64,000 bases of DNA from Polaromonas sp. (GTDB lineage Bacteria; Pseudomonadota; Gammaproteobacteria; Burkholderiales; Burkholderiaceae_C), in NCBI GenBank assembly GCA_025362315.1, contig JANYGP010000098.1, positions 1 to 64,000 of the forward strand, written 5' to 3'. The position numbers and the translations under genes were made by a program. This document shows, piece after piece, positions 17,549 to 25,582 of this stretch. Position 1 is the stretch's first letter, and every line of letters begins with the position of its first letter. The notes under the pieces are model-generated. The model ran no database searches, was not told where the DNA came from, and was given only the letters and a program-made list of their open reading frames with translations.

Positions 17549-17563
17549 TTTTGACACACCCCG
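17549..17563. terminator. Possible weak hairpin upstream of fimV
   Basis: CCCCG-TTAGC-CGGGG forms a five-base-pair stem in the 294-bp fimV-asd gap, without a good T-run on either side. It might end the asd transcript. Nothing else could be supported in this gap. Confidence 0.25.
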
Positions 17564-17708
17564 TTAGCCGGGGCTTGCACGTTTCAGTTGTTGTCTGCTG
17601 GCAACGTTAAGTCACAAGTGCTTACGTTCAGACCTTTGCCGGCGCGCTTATGTGAGCGGTCACCAACAAGGCCTGTTTTAAGGCGATCCTGCTGTGGCCG
17701 TTCAAGGA

Positions 17709-18848
17709 TCAATCTTCTAGCAGGATGCGCAGCATGCGGCGCAATGGCTCAGCAGCGCCCCAAAGCAGTTGGTCACCCACAGTGAATGCGCCCAGGTAAT
17801 CTGGTCCCATGGCGAGCTTGCGCAGGCGGCCGACAGGGATGGTCATCGTGCCCGTGACGGCCACAGGTGTCAGGTCTTTGATGGTGGCTTCCCGATTGTT
17901 GGGCACCACTTTGACCCAGGCGTTGTCTGCGGCAATCATGGCTTCAATGTCGGCCAGCGGCACGTCTTTTTTCAGCTTGAAGGTCAATGCCTGGCTGTGG
18001 CAGCGCATGGCGCCCACACGCACGCAAAAACCATCGACCGGCACGGCGGGCGTGCTAAAGCCTGCGCCTTGGCCCAAAATTTTGTTGGTTTCAGCGCCAG
18101 CTTTCCATTCTTCCTTGCTCGAACCATCGCCCAGATCCTTGTCAATCCAGGGGATCAGCGAGCCGCCCAGCGGCACGCCAAAGTTGGCGGTCTCGCCAGC
18201 CGACAGGCTGTGCTGTTTGGCCAGCACGCGGCGGTCGATTTCAAGAATCGCGGATTTCGGGTCGTCCAGCAAAGCTTTGACTTCGCCATTGAGCGTGCCA
18301 AACTGCGTGAGCAGCTCGCGCATGTGCTGTGCACCACCACCTGATGCCGCCTGGTAGGTCATGGACGTCATCCATTCCACCAGACCCGCCTTGTAAAGCG
18401 CCCCCACGCCCATCAGCATGCAGCTGACGGTGCAGTTGCCGCCAATCCAGTTGTTGCCGCCCTTGGCCAATGCGTTTTTGATGACGGGCAGGTTCACCGG
18501 GTCGAGGATGATGACTGCATCGTCCTTCATGCGCAGGGTCGATGCTGCGTCAATCCAGTGGCCGTTCCAACCAGCAGCTCGCAGCTTGGGGTAGACCTCG
18601 GCTGTGTAGTCGCCGCCTTGCGCGGTGATGATGATGTCGCACTTTTTCAATGCGGCAATGTCCATCGCATCTTTCAAAGTGGTTTCGTTTTTGGCCTGAG
18701 CCGGGGCAATGCCTCCCGCATTGGAGGTGGAAAAGAAAATCGGCTCGATCAGCGCGAAGTCGTTTTCCGCGATCATGCGATCCATCAGCACCGAACCGAC
18801 CATGCCGCGCCAGCCGACGAGGCCGACTGTGTTTTGAGAGTTCTTCAT
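17709..18848 (-). CDS. asd: Aspartate-semialdehyde dehydrogenase
   Basis: NADPH-dependent reduction of aspartyl phosphate, feeding lysine/DAP, threonine and methionine. 379 residues from ATG 18846-18848 ([21 protein letters not shown]), matching the long gammaproteobacterial-type enzyme. The catalytic Cys sits in GGNCTVSCM; the substrate-binding [14 protein letters not shown] and the late catalytic-His/Arg region ([15 protein letters not shown]) are visible. Follows leuB by 122 bases on the same strand, the usual betaproteobacterial order leuC-leuD-leuB-asd. Confidence 0.97.
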   Translation of the reverse strand: MKNSQNTVGLVGWRGMVGSVLMDRMIAENDFALIEPIFFSTSNAGGIAPAQAKNETTLKDAMDIAALKKCDIIITAQGGDYTAEVYPKLRAAGWNGHWIDAASTLRMKDDAVIILDPVNLPVIKNALAKGGNNWIGGNCTVSCMLMGVGALYKAGLVEWMTSMTYQAASGGGAQHMRELLTQFGTLNGEVKALLDDPKSAILEIDRRVLAKQHSLSAGETANFGVPLGGSLIPWIDKDLGDGSSKEEWKAGAETNKILGQGAGFSTPAVPVDGFCVRVGAMRCHSQALTFKLKKDVPLADIEAMIAADNAWVKVVPNNREATIKDLTPVAVTGTMTIPVGRLRKLAMGPDYLGAFTVGDQLLWGAAEPLRRMLRILLED

Positions 18849-18970
18849 GTTTGTTGCCCTTTTCAAAAAATGATTTTTTGACCCGGCTCATCGAGCCAGC
18901 GGGCACGACGAGGCGGGCTTGCTAGCCTTTGGTGCCTGTCGTTTTAATTTTGTTCATGGCTGTATTGTAA

Positions 18971-20041
18971 TCAGGCCAGTGCTTTGACCACTGCGTTACC
19001 CATTTCAGCCGTGCCCACTTTTGTCATACCGTCACTGTAAATATCTGGCGTGCGCAAACCCTGCGTCAACACCGCATCCACCGCTTTTTCAATCCGTGCG
19101 GCGGCTTCTGGCTGGTTCAGGCTGAAGCGCAGCATCATCGCAGCGCTCAAAATGGTGGCCAGCGGATTGGCCACACCTTTGCCAGCAATGTCAGGAGCGC
19201 TGCCGTGGCTGGGCTCATACAAACCCTGGTTTTTTGCATTTAGGCTGGCAGACGGCAGCATGCCGATGCTGCCAGTCAGCATGGCAGCGGCATCAGACAG
19301 GATGTCGCCAAACATGTTGCCCGTAACGACCACGTCGAATTTTTTCGGTGCTCTGACCAGTTGCATTGCCGCGTTGTCGACGTACATGTGGTCGAGTGCC
19401 ACGTCCGGGTATTGCAATCCAATTTCAGTGACCACGTCTTTCCACAATTGAAAGGTTTCCAGCACGTTGGCTTTGTCGATGCTGGTGACCCGTTTACTTC
19501 GTTTTCGAGCTGCCTGAAACGCCACATGCGCAATACGCTCAATCTCGGGCCGCGAATAGCGCATGGTGTCAAAAGCTTCTTCGCTGCCCGGAAAGTGGCC
19601 GTCAACTGCTACCCGTCTGCCACGCGGCTGGCCAAAGTAAATGTCCCCTGTCAGCTCCCGGATGATGAGGATGTCCAGCCCGCTGACCAGCTCACGCTTC
19701 AGGCTGGATGCATCGACCAGCTGCGGGTAACAGATGGCGGGGCGAAAGTTGGCGAACAGGCCCAGGTTTTTGCGCAGACCCAAAATGGCTTGCTCCGGAC
19801 GCAACAGGCGCTCCAGCGTGTCGTACTTCCAGTCGCCAACCGCGCCAAACAAAACGGCATCAGCTTCTTTGGCGAGCTTCAAGCTTGCATCAGGCAGCGG
19901 GTGGCCAAACGCTTCGTAAGCCGCCCCGCCAACCAGCGCACTTTCGGTTTCAAACTTCAAATCCAAAACGTTCAAAACCTTGACGGCTTCTGCGACGATT
20001 TCAGTGCCGATGCCGTCACCAGGGAGGATTGCAATTTTCAT
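18971..20041 (-). CDS. leuB: 3-isopropylmalate dehydrogenase
   Basis: NAD-dependent oxidative decarboxylation in leucine synthesis. 356 residues from ATG 20039-20041. Visible signatures: [11 protein letters not shown] at the N-terminus, [33 protein letters not shown], the metal site ([33 protein letters not shown]) split over the active site, and [15 protein letters not shown] dispersed repeat separates it from leuD. Confidence 0.97.
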   Translation of the reverse strand: MKIAILPGDGIGTEIVAEAVKVLNVLDLKFETESALVGGAAYEAFGHPLPDASLKLAKEADAVLFGAVGDWKYDTLERLLRPEQAILGLRKNLGLFANFRPAICYPQLVDASSLKRELVSGLDILIIRELTGDIYFGQPRGRRVAVDGHFPGSEEAFDTMRYSRPEIERIAHVAFQAARKRSKRVTSIDKANVLETFQLWKDVVTEIGLQYPDVALDHMYVDNAAMQLVRAPKKFDVVVTGNMFGDILSDAAAMLTGSIGMLPSASLNAKNQGLYEPSHGSAPDIAGKGVANPLATILSAAMMLRFSLNQPEAAARIEKAVDAVLTQGLRTPDIYSDGMTKVGTAEMGNAVVKALA

Positions 20042-20053
20042 AAAAGGAAATTA

Positions 20054-20103
20054 TTTACTATTATTTTAATAGCTGCTTGCGCACGTTTTATATGGGATAG
20101 AGC
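20054..20103 (+). repeat. Dispersed repeat copy R7
   Basis: Plus-strand AATAGCTGCTTGCGCACG in the 99-bp gap between leuD and leuB. Confidence 0.7.
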
Positions 20104-20140
20104 AGTATTTGATTGTTAAAAAGAGCAATAAACTGCTCAA

Positions 20141-20812
20141 TCAGGCTGTAACGGTGTGGTTTAACCAGGGCTTGGTCGCCAAACGCTCTGCCTCAAAAGC
20201 CTTGATCTTGTCACTGTGCCGTAGCGTCAGCCCAATGTCGTCCAGCCCATTGATCAGGCAGTATTTTCGGAAAACCTCAACATTAAACGGAATTTCTGCG
20301 CCTTGTGGTTTGACAATGACTTGGCGCGCCAGGTCAATCGTCAGTTTGTAGCCAGGAAAAGCCAGCGCCTCGTCAAACAGCGCCGCCACTTGCGCTTCAG
20401 GCAACACGATGGGCAGCAAACCATTTTTAAAGCTGTTGTTGAAAAAAATGTCGGCATAACTGGGCGCAATGATGGCGCGAAAGCCATATTGGTCAAGCGC
20501 CCAGGGTGCATGCTCGCGCGACGAGCCGCAACCAAAGTTTTTGCGCGCCAGCAGAATTGATGCGCCTTCGGGGCCGAAGGCACCTGGTAGATAGCGCGGC
20601 TGGTTCAGCACAAAGTCAGGGTTCGGCTTGCGACTGTTGGGGTCCATACCCGGCTCGCCCGTGTCCAGATAACGCCAGGCGTCAAACAGGTGCGGGCCAA
20701 ATCCGGTTTTGCGAATCGACTTTAAAAACTGCTTGGGAATGATCGCGTCGGTGTCGACGTTCTCGCGGTCCATCGGAGCGACCAGACCGGTATGTACGGT
20801 AAATTTTTGCAT
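20141..20812 (-). CDS. leuD: 3-isopropylmalate dehydratase small subunit
   Basis: Swivel domain of isopropylmalate isomerase; forms a heterodimer with LeuC. 223 residues from ATG 20810-20812, which overlaps the entericidin stop as TAATG. Family sequence: [27 protein letters not shown] at the N-terminus, [14 protein letters not shown] and [12 protein letters not shown]. It is separated from leuC by three small genes, which is unusual. Confidence 0.97.
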   Translation of the reverse strand: MQKFTVHTGLVAPMDRENVDTDAIIPKQFLKSIRKTGFGPHLFDAWRYLDTGEPGMDPNSRKPNPDFVLNQPRYLPGAFGPEGASILLARKNFGCGSSREHAPWALDQYGFRAIIAPSYADIFFNNSFKNGLLPIVLPEAQVAALFDEALAFPGYKLTIDLARQVIVKPQGAEIPFNVEVFRKYCLINGLDDIGLTLRHSDKIKAFEAERLATKPWLNHTVTA

Positions 20813-20937
20813 TATTTCTTGGCGGCGTTCTCTAGAACAGAACCCGCTTTTTGTACGTCCTGGCCAACGCCTTTGACAGTATTGCAGCCCGCAAGCAGCA
20901 GCAGGCTGGCAATAAATATGATCGACACAGTTTTCAT
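20812..20937 (-). CDS. Entericidin-like small lipoprotein
   Basis: 41 residues from ATG 20935-20937: a signal peptide with lipobox LLAGC and a short mature part ([14 protein letters not shown]...) typical of the EcnA/EcnB family. Family members are tiny membrane lipoproteins, EcnB being linked to bacteriolysis in E. coli and EcnA to its antagonism; with one gene only, function here is open. The stop overlaps the leuD start (TAATG), so it is translated within the leu operon. Confidence 0.9.
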   Translation of the reverse strand: MKTVSIIFIASLLLLAGCNTVKGVGQDVQKAGSVLENAAKK

Positions 20938-20974
20938 GGAAAGGCTCCGTTTAAATGTTGAGCAAATTGAATGT

Positions 20975-21187
20975 TTAAGCAAACAACAGTCGTCCGCGTG
21001 CTTCAGGAATGACGCGGCCCAGCGATAACGCTGCGTCCAGCCACTGGCCGATGATGGTTTGTGCATTGCTCAACGCCTCTTGATAACAAGATCCATCAGC
21101 CATGCAGCCTGGCAGCTCAGGCACTTCAGCAATGTAGGCTGAATCCGCATTACTCCAATAAATAATGATCTCGTATCAGCTATTCAT
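20975..21187 (-). pseudogene. hicB: HicB-like antitoxin with early nonsense codon
   Basis: A 70-codon frame following hicA. ATG 21185-21187 overlaps the end of hicA, then AAT AGC TGA puts a stop at codon 4 (21176-21178), after which the HicB sequence continues intact: YEIIIYWSNADSAYIAEVPE, LPGCMADG, QEALSNAQTIIGQWLDAA, ending at TAA 20975-20977. An original CGA (Arg; MNSRYEI) mutated to TGA would explain it. No in-frame ATG occurs before the LPGC-Met, so a normal product is not expected unless there is readthrough or an unusual start. Family identity is firm from the partial HicB fold; loss of function is inferred. Confidence 0.75.
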
Positions 21188-21446
21188 CGCCAAGCTCCTT
21201 TGTAGCCAGTTTGTATTTCACCATCAGTTCCCTGACCTGTTTGACTTGATAAGGCTTCGCCATACCGCCAGCCGGCTGTAAATTGATGATCTCAACAACA
21301 CCAACTTTAGTGCAAATGTGATGCGAGCCTTCAATGCATATATTGAACTCAAGATATTCCAGAAGTTTCAGCAGGTCAGTAAAGCGAATGTTCTGATCAC
21401 CACGACCAGACAGCAAGCTGAGCAGTAGCTTCTGGAGTTGACTCAT
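21180..21446 (-). CDS. hicA: HicA-family mRNA interferase toxin
   Basis: 88 residues with a double-stranded-RNA-binding-like fold; the HicA signature GSHH with catalytic His is present (CIEGSHHICTK), then QVKQVRELMVKY. HicA toxins cleave mRNA and are neutralised by HicB. The pair is placed between leuC (15 bases upstream) and the entericidin/leuD, so it is probably transcribed with leucine genes. Its antitoxin has a nonsense codon, which would free the toxin unless the toxin is itself inactive or another HicB acts in trans. Confidence 0.85.
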   Translation of the reverse strand: MSQLQKLLLSLLSGRGDQNIRFTDLLKLLEYLEFNICIEGSHHICTKVGVVEIINLQPAGGMAKPYQVKQVRELMVKYKLATKELGDE

Positions 21447-21461
21447 CCGATGCAGCTCAAT

Positions 21462-22883
21462 TTAGATAAACCTGCGCACATCAACAAAATGCCCATGCAC
21501 CGCTGCAGCAGCAGCCATGGCAGGGCTTACCAGATGCGTTCTTCCGCCGGCGCCCTGGCGGCCTTCAAAGTTTCGATTGCTGGTTGAAGCGCAGCGTTCG
21601 CCCGGCTCCAGTTTGTCGGCGTTCATGGCCAGGCACATGCTGCAGCCAGGTTCGCGCCACTCAAAACCGGCTGCCTTGAAAATCACGTCCAGGCCTTCAC
21701 GCTCGGCTTGTTCTTTGACCAGGCCAGAGCCGGGCACGACAAGTGCCAGTTTGATGTTTTTAGCCACCTTCTGGCCGATTTTTTTTATCACAGCTGCGGC
21801 TTCGCGCATGTCTTCGATCCGGCTGTTGGTGCAGCTGCCGATGAAGACTTTGTCAACGTACAAATCGCTGAGTGCTTTGCCTGGCTCCAGGTTCATGTAC
21901 TTCAGCGCGCGCTCGATCGCGTCGCGTTTGCTCAAGTCTTTTTCCTTGTCAGGGTCAGGCACATTGCCAGTGATGGGCAGCACCATTTCTGGCGATGTGC
22001 CCCAGGTGACTTGCGGAATGATCTGGCTGGCGTCCAGCTCGACGACCTTGTCAAACACTGCCCCCGCGTCAGATTGCAGGGTTGACCAGTAGCGCACCGC
22101 CATGTCCCACTCGACACCCGTAGGCGACAGCAAGCGCCCTTTGCAATAGTCAATTGTTTTTTGGTCCACCGCCACCAGCCCGGCCCGCGCACCCGCTTCA
22201 ATGGCCATGTTGCAAACCGTCATGCGGCCTTCCATGCTGAGTGCCCGGATGGCCGCGCCTGCAAATTCAATCGTGTAGCCCGTGCCGCCTGCCGTGCCAA
22301 TTTTGCCAATGATGGCCAACACGATGTCCTTGCCGGTACAGCCGGTGGGCAGCGTGCCTTCAACATTGATCAGCAGATTCCTGGCTTTCTTGGCCAGCAA
22401 TGTGTTGGTGGCCAGCACATGCTCAACTTCACTAGTGCCGATGCCGTGTGCCAGAGCCCCAAATGCGCCGTGAGTGGATGTGTGCGAATCCCCACAAACA
22501 ACTGTCATGCCGGGCAGCGTTGCGCCGTTTTCAGGCCCCATCACATGCACGATGCCCTGGCGTTTTGACATGAACGGAAAGAACGCCGCAGCGCCGAATT
22601 CATTGATGTTTGCGTCCAGCGTTGTGATTTGCTCTTTGCTGACCAGATCAGTGATGCCGTCGTAGCCCAGCTCCCAGCCAGTGGTTGGCGTGTTGTGATC
22701 TGCCGTGGCAACGATGGAGCTGATGCGCCACACCTTGCGCTTGGCCTCGCGCAGGCCTTCAAAGGCTTGCGGGCTGGTGACTTCATGCACCAGATGGCGG
22801 TCGATGTACAGAATGGATGTGCCGTCGTCTTCCGTATGAATAACGTGCTCATCCCAGATTTTGTCGTAAAGTGTTTTTGCCAT
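21462..22883 (-). CDS. leuC: 3-isopropylmalate dehydratase large subunit
   Basis: [4Fe-4S] isomerase subunit converting 2-isopropylmalate to 3-isopropylmalate with LeuD. 473 residues from ATG 22881-22883 ([16 protein letters not shown]). Cluster cysteines are visible in [14 protein letters not shown] and [11 protein letters not shown]; other aconitase-family landmarks are [21 protein letters not shown] and [17 protein letters not shown]. Start of the leuC-hicA-hicB-ecn-leuD-leuB-asd run; a LysR gene lies just upstream on the same strand. Confidence 0.97.
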   Translation of the reverse strand: MAKTLYDKIWDEHVIHTEDDGTSILYIDRHLVHEVTSPQAFEGLREAKRKVWRISSIVATADHNTPTTGWELGYDGITDLVSKEQITTLDANINEFGAAAFFPFMSKRQGIVHVMGPENGATLPGMTVVCGDSHTSTHGAFGALAHGIGTSEVEHVLATNTLLAKKARNLLINVEGTLPTGCTGKDIVLAIIGKIGTAGGTGYTIEFAGAAIRALSMEGRMTVCNMAIEAGARAGLVAVDQKTIDYCKGRLLSPTGVEWDMAVRYWSTLQSDAGAVFDKVVELDASQIIPQVTWGTSPEMVLPITGNVPDPDKEKDLSKRDAIERALKYMNLEPGKALSDLYVDKVFIGSCTNSRIEDMREAAAVIKKIGQKVAKNIKLALVVPGSGLVKEQAEREGLDVIFKAAGFEWREPGCSMCLAMNADKLEPGERCASTSNRNFEGRQGAGGRTHLVSPAMAAAAAVHGHFVDVRRFI

Positions 22884-22906
22884 GGTTTCTTTCAGATATC
22901 CAGATT

Positions 22907-23833
22907 TTAAGTGTCTTGCTCAGCTGTCAAATGCGCGACCACCAGGCGCGCTGTGACAGGCAGGGTTGAAAAATCCCGCGCCACCAGATTGATGCGCCGC
23001 GTTGCCCAGTCGTCCAGCAGCTCAATTGATTCAAGCTCGCCCACGCCGTGCATCAGCTCAAAGGCGCGCTGCGGCATCACGCCAAGCCCCAGACCGTTGT
23101 GAATCATGCGGCACATGGCGTCAAGCCCGGTGACGTGAATGCGCAATTTAATGCTGCGGCCAACGGCTGCGGCGGCTTGCTGCATGGCGATGTAAATGGA
23201 GCTGTTGCTATGCAGGCCAACCTGGTCAAAGTCCAATGACGCTTCAAAATGAATAGCTGCCTGCGCACATAATGCGTGCGCCTTGGGCACAATCAGCACC
23301 AGCTTATCGGTGCGGTAGGGCATAGTCTGCAACTCGCCGACGTTTGATCCCGTGTTGCAAATGCCCAAGTCCGCAGCGCCTTCAGCCACAGCCCGGACCA
23401 CCTCGGTACTCAAGTGCTCTTCCAGGTCAATTTTGACTTCCGGGTGGGTGCGAATGAAAGCGCCCAGATCTTCAGGCAAAAACTGCACGATGGCAGAGAT
23501 ACTGGCGTGCACCCGCACATGACCGCGCACGCCGTCGGCATATTCGCTCAGTTCGCCCTGCATCTTTTCCAGACTGAACAGCACCGATCGCGCATGGTGA
23601 AGCAGGCTTTCACCCGCCGGCGTCAGGCCCACACCGCGTGTGTGGCGGTAAAGCAGGGCGGTGCCGAGGGTGGCTTCCAGGTCACTCAGCCTTTTGCTGA
23701 CGGCCGATGCCGCAATGAATTCACGCTCAGCCGCCCTGCCAATGCTCCCCAGTTCGCACACGGCCACAAAGAGCTGAAGCGAGGTCAGGTCCATGCGGCG
23801 GGCAAAGTTGCGTTCGGAGCTTCTGGAGGTCAT
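22907..23833 (-). CDS. LysR-family transcriptional regulator
   Basis: Regulator with N-terminal winged helix ([43 protein letters not shown]) and a periplasmic-binding-like effector domain. Start taken at ATG 23833 ([10 protein letters not shown]); the Met of MDLTSLQLF (23794) is equally plausible and closer to family norm. It lies 23 bases upstream of leuC on the same strand, so it may be read with leuC or control it; the effector is unknown. A stretch coding for [10 protein letters not shown] matches the dispersed repeat at DNA level (R8). Confidence 0.92.
   Translation of the reverse strand: MTSRSSERNFARRMDLTSLQLFVAVCELGSIGRAAEREFIAASAVSKRLSDLEATLGTALLYRHTRGVGLTPAGESLLHHARSVLFSLEKMQGELSEYADGVRGHVRVHASISAIVQFLPEDLGAFIRTHPEVKIDLEEHLSTEVVRAVAEGAADLGICNTGSNVGELQTMPYRTDKLVLIVPKAHALCAQAAIHFEASLDFDQVGLHSNSSIYIAMQQAAAAVGRSIKLRIHVTGLDAMCRMIHNGLGLGVMPQRAFELMHGVGELESIELLDDWATRRINLVARDFSTLPVTARLVVAHLTAEQDT
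23247..23285 (+). repeat. Repeat-like segment R8 inside the LysR gene
   Basis: Plus-strand AATAGCTGCCTGCGCACATA matches the first half of the repeat and lies in the effector-domain coding region, in frame and without lengthening the protein. Confidence 0.45.
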
Positions 23834-24002
23834 TTTTGGATAAACACATCGTGAATCACGATGAATTGACATTTTGTAGCGGACAAGCGCTCCTGATCAT
23901 CACGTTTGGCGATGACAGGCCTGTCCAAAATGAAATTCTTTAAAGGACAGGTTGCCAATCACAAGCTACTCTGAAAAATGCTATTTTCAACGTAATGTGG
24001 GT

Positions 24003-24050
24003 CTCTAGCCTCGAAAATATGTGCGCAGGCAGCTATCTAAATAATAGCGA
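24003..24050 (-). repeat. Dispersed repeat copy R9
   Basis: Reverse-oriented copy (plus strand GTGCGCAGGCAGCTATCTAA, then ATAATAGCG) in the 272-bp gap between the LysR gene and the DUF1501 gene. The rest of that gap, 23834-24002, shows no gene I can support. Confidence 0.7.
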
Positions 24051-24105
24051 TTTCTAGGTCGGCCCCAGTGAATTGACGGGCTCGTAAAACGCAGTCCAGG
24101 CAATG

Positions 24106-25569
24106 CTATAAAAATCCCAGATTGACGGGGTAATCAACCGCTTTGGGTGCGCCAAAATTGCGCAGATTCGGCAGGATTCCGGCCATGTCGTCGGGCTCCA
24201 CGCCAAACCATCGGCCCAAAGTGGCCGCATATTGGTCCACCGATGTGCTGGGCAACAACCGGCCCTGACCCACGTGCGACTGGTCTTCGAGGCCGCTGCC
24301 ATTGCCCACACTCACAGGCGGCGCGGCGCCATAAAACGCTTTGCCCTTGACCGCGCCACCGACAACAAAATGGTGACCGCCCCAGCCGTGGTCTGAACCG
24401 TCGCCGTTGGATGTCAGGGTGCGGCCGAAGTCTGAGGCGGTAAATGCTGTGACGTCTCCCGCAACACCCAAAAGGGCGGTGGTTTTGTAAAAAGCAGTCA
24501 TTGCCTCGCTGACCCGGGTCATGTTGGTCACATGGCCAGCCAGCAGGTTGTCGTGCAGATCAAAACCGCCAATCGAAACAAAAAATACCTGCCGCCGCGT
24601 GCTGAGGCTGCTGCGCGCTGCAATCAGCCGGGCCACCATTTTTAGTTGGGCTGCCAGGCCATTGTTGTCGGGAATGCCAGCAAACGGCGCAAATTCGCCG
24701 GTCTTGGCTGCCGCGGCTGCGGCGGTGGGGCCAATGCCACTGTTGATGCTGCCTTCTGCCGCCACAGAGCGCTGGGTCACTCGGTTGTATTCGTTTTCCA
24801 TTGCTTCAGAGCGCGATTGCTGCACCAGATCGCGCATGGCGTTTTTCACCGCCGATGAGCCATACACGTTGTCGGTTACACAACGTATCTTGACTGCGCC
24901 TTTAGGGCTAATCTGATAAGACAGGGCCTGATCGCCAGACAAAAACACCGCATTGCCAGTGATGGAGACACAGGTAAAAAGTGACCCACCCCCGTTAGAC
25001 TGCAAAGCCAGGTCGCCCATGTTGCCGCCCCAGCCAATGGTGGAGCCTTCAGGCGACGACGATTGCCAGACAGACTGCTGGTCGTTGTGCGAAAAAAGTT
25101 TGGGCGGCAACGGGTACAGCGCGCGGTTAGAGCCTTCATATTGCACCCGGGTGACCGGGACCACCAGCGGACCCACATTGAACTGAACCGCTGCCTGACC
25201 TGAATTGAACAGATCTTTGAGTCCGGTCATGGCCGGGTGCAGTGCAAACTGCCTGCCACCTGACAGCCCGGTGGCAGGTGCCAATACCGTGTTGGCCAGC
25301 TCGGACTGGCCAAGTGCAATGCTGCCCCGTACCCCGCTGTACAAGCCGTAACTGGCGTTGTCATACGGCACTACCGTGTTCCAGTTGTCGTTGCCACCGT
25401 TTAAAAACACGCAAACCAAAGCTTTGTAACCAGTGGCATTGAATGCAGCTGCTTCACCCATTGCTGCCAGGTTCAGGGCGGTGGGCAGGGCTGCGCCTGT
25501 CAGGGCAAGCTGCGCGCTGCGGCGCAAAAATGCGCGCCGGGTGTGTTTTTCGGGCTGGATAAAGTGCAT
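24106..25569 (-). CDS. DUF1501 family protein, Tat-exported
   Basis: 487 residues. The N-terminus has a twin-arginine signal (HTRRAFLRRSAQLALTGAAL) and the body shows alkaline-phosphatase/sulfatase-like landmarks of DUF1501: VCVFLNGGNDNWNTVVPYD near the N-terminus, SIGGFDLHDN and FGRTLTSNGDGSDHGWGGHH late in the protein. It is exported folded to the periplasm. It follows the DUF1800 gene by 13 bases; the two families are found together very widely, but their joint function is not established. No signs of transfer or damage. Confidence 0.9.
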   Translation of the reverse strand: MHFIQPEKHTRRAFLRRSAQLALTGAALPTALNLAAMGEAAAFNATGYKALVCVFLNGGNDNWNTVVPYDNASYGLYSGVRGSIALGQSELANTVLAPATGLSGGRQFALHPAMTGLKDLFNSGQAAVQFNVGPLVVPVTRVQYEGSNRALYPLPPKLFSHNDQQSVWQSSSPEGSTIGWGGNMGDLALQSNGGGSLFTCVSITGNAVFLSGDQALSYQISPKGAVKIRCVTDNVYGSSAVKNAMRDLVQQSRSEAMENEYNRVTQRSVAAEGSINSGIGPTAAAAAAKTGEFAPFAGIPDNNGLAAQLKMVARLIAARSSLSTRRQVFFVSIGGFDLHDNLLAGHVTNMTRVSEAMTAFYKTTALLGVAGDVTAFTASDFGRTLTSNGDGSDHGWGGHHFVVGGAVKGKAFYGAAPPVSVGNGSGLEDQSHVGQGRLLPSTSVDQYAATLGRWFGVEPDDMAGILPNLRNFGAPKAVDYPVNLGFL

Positions 25570-25582
25570 GGTCAGGCCTTGT

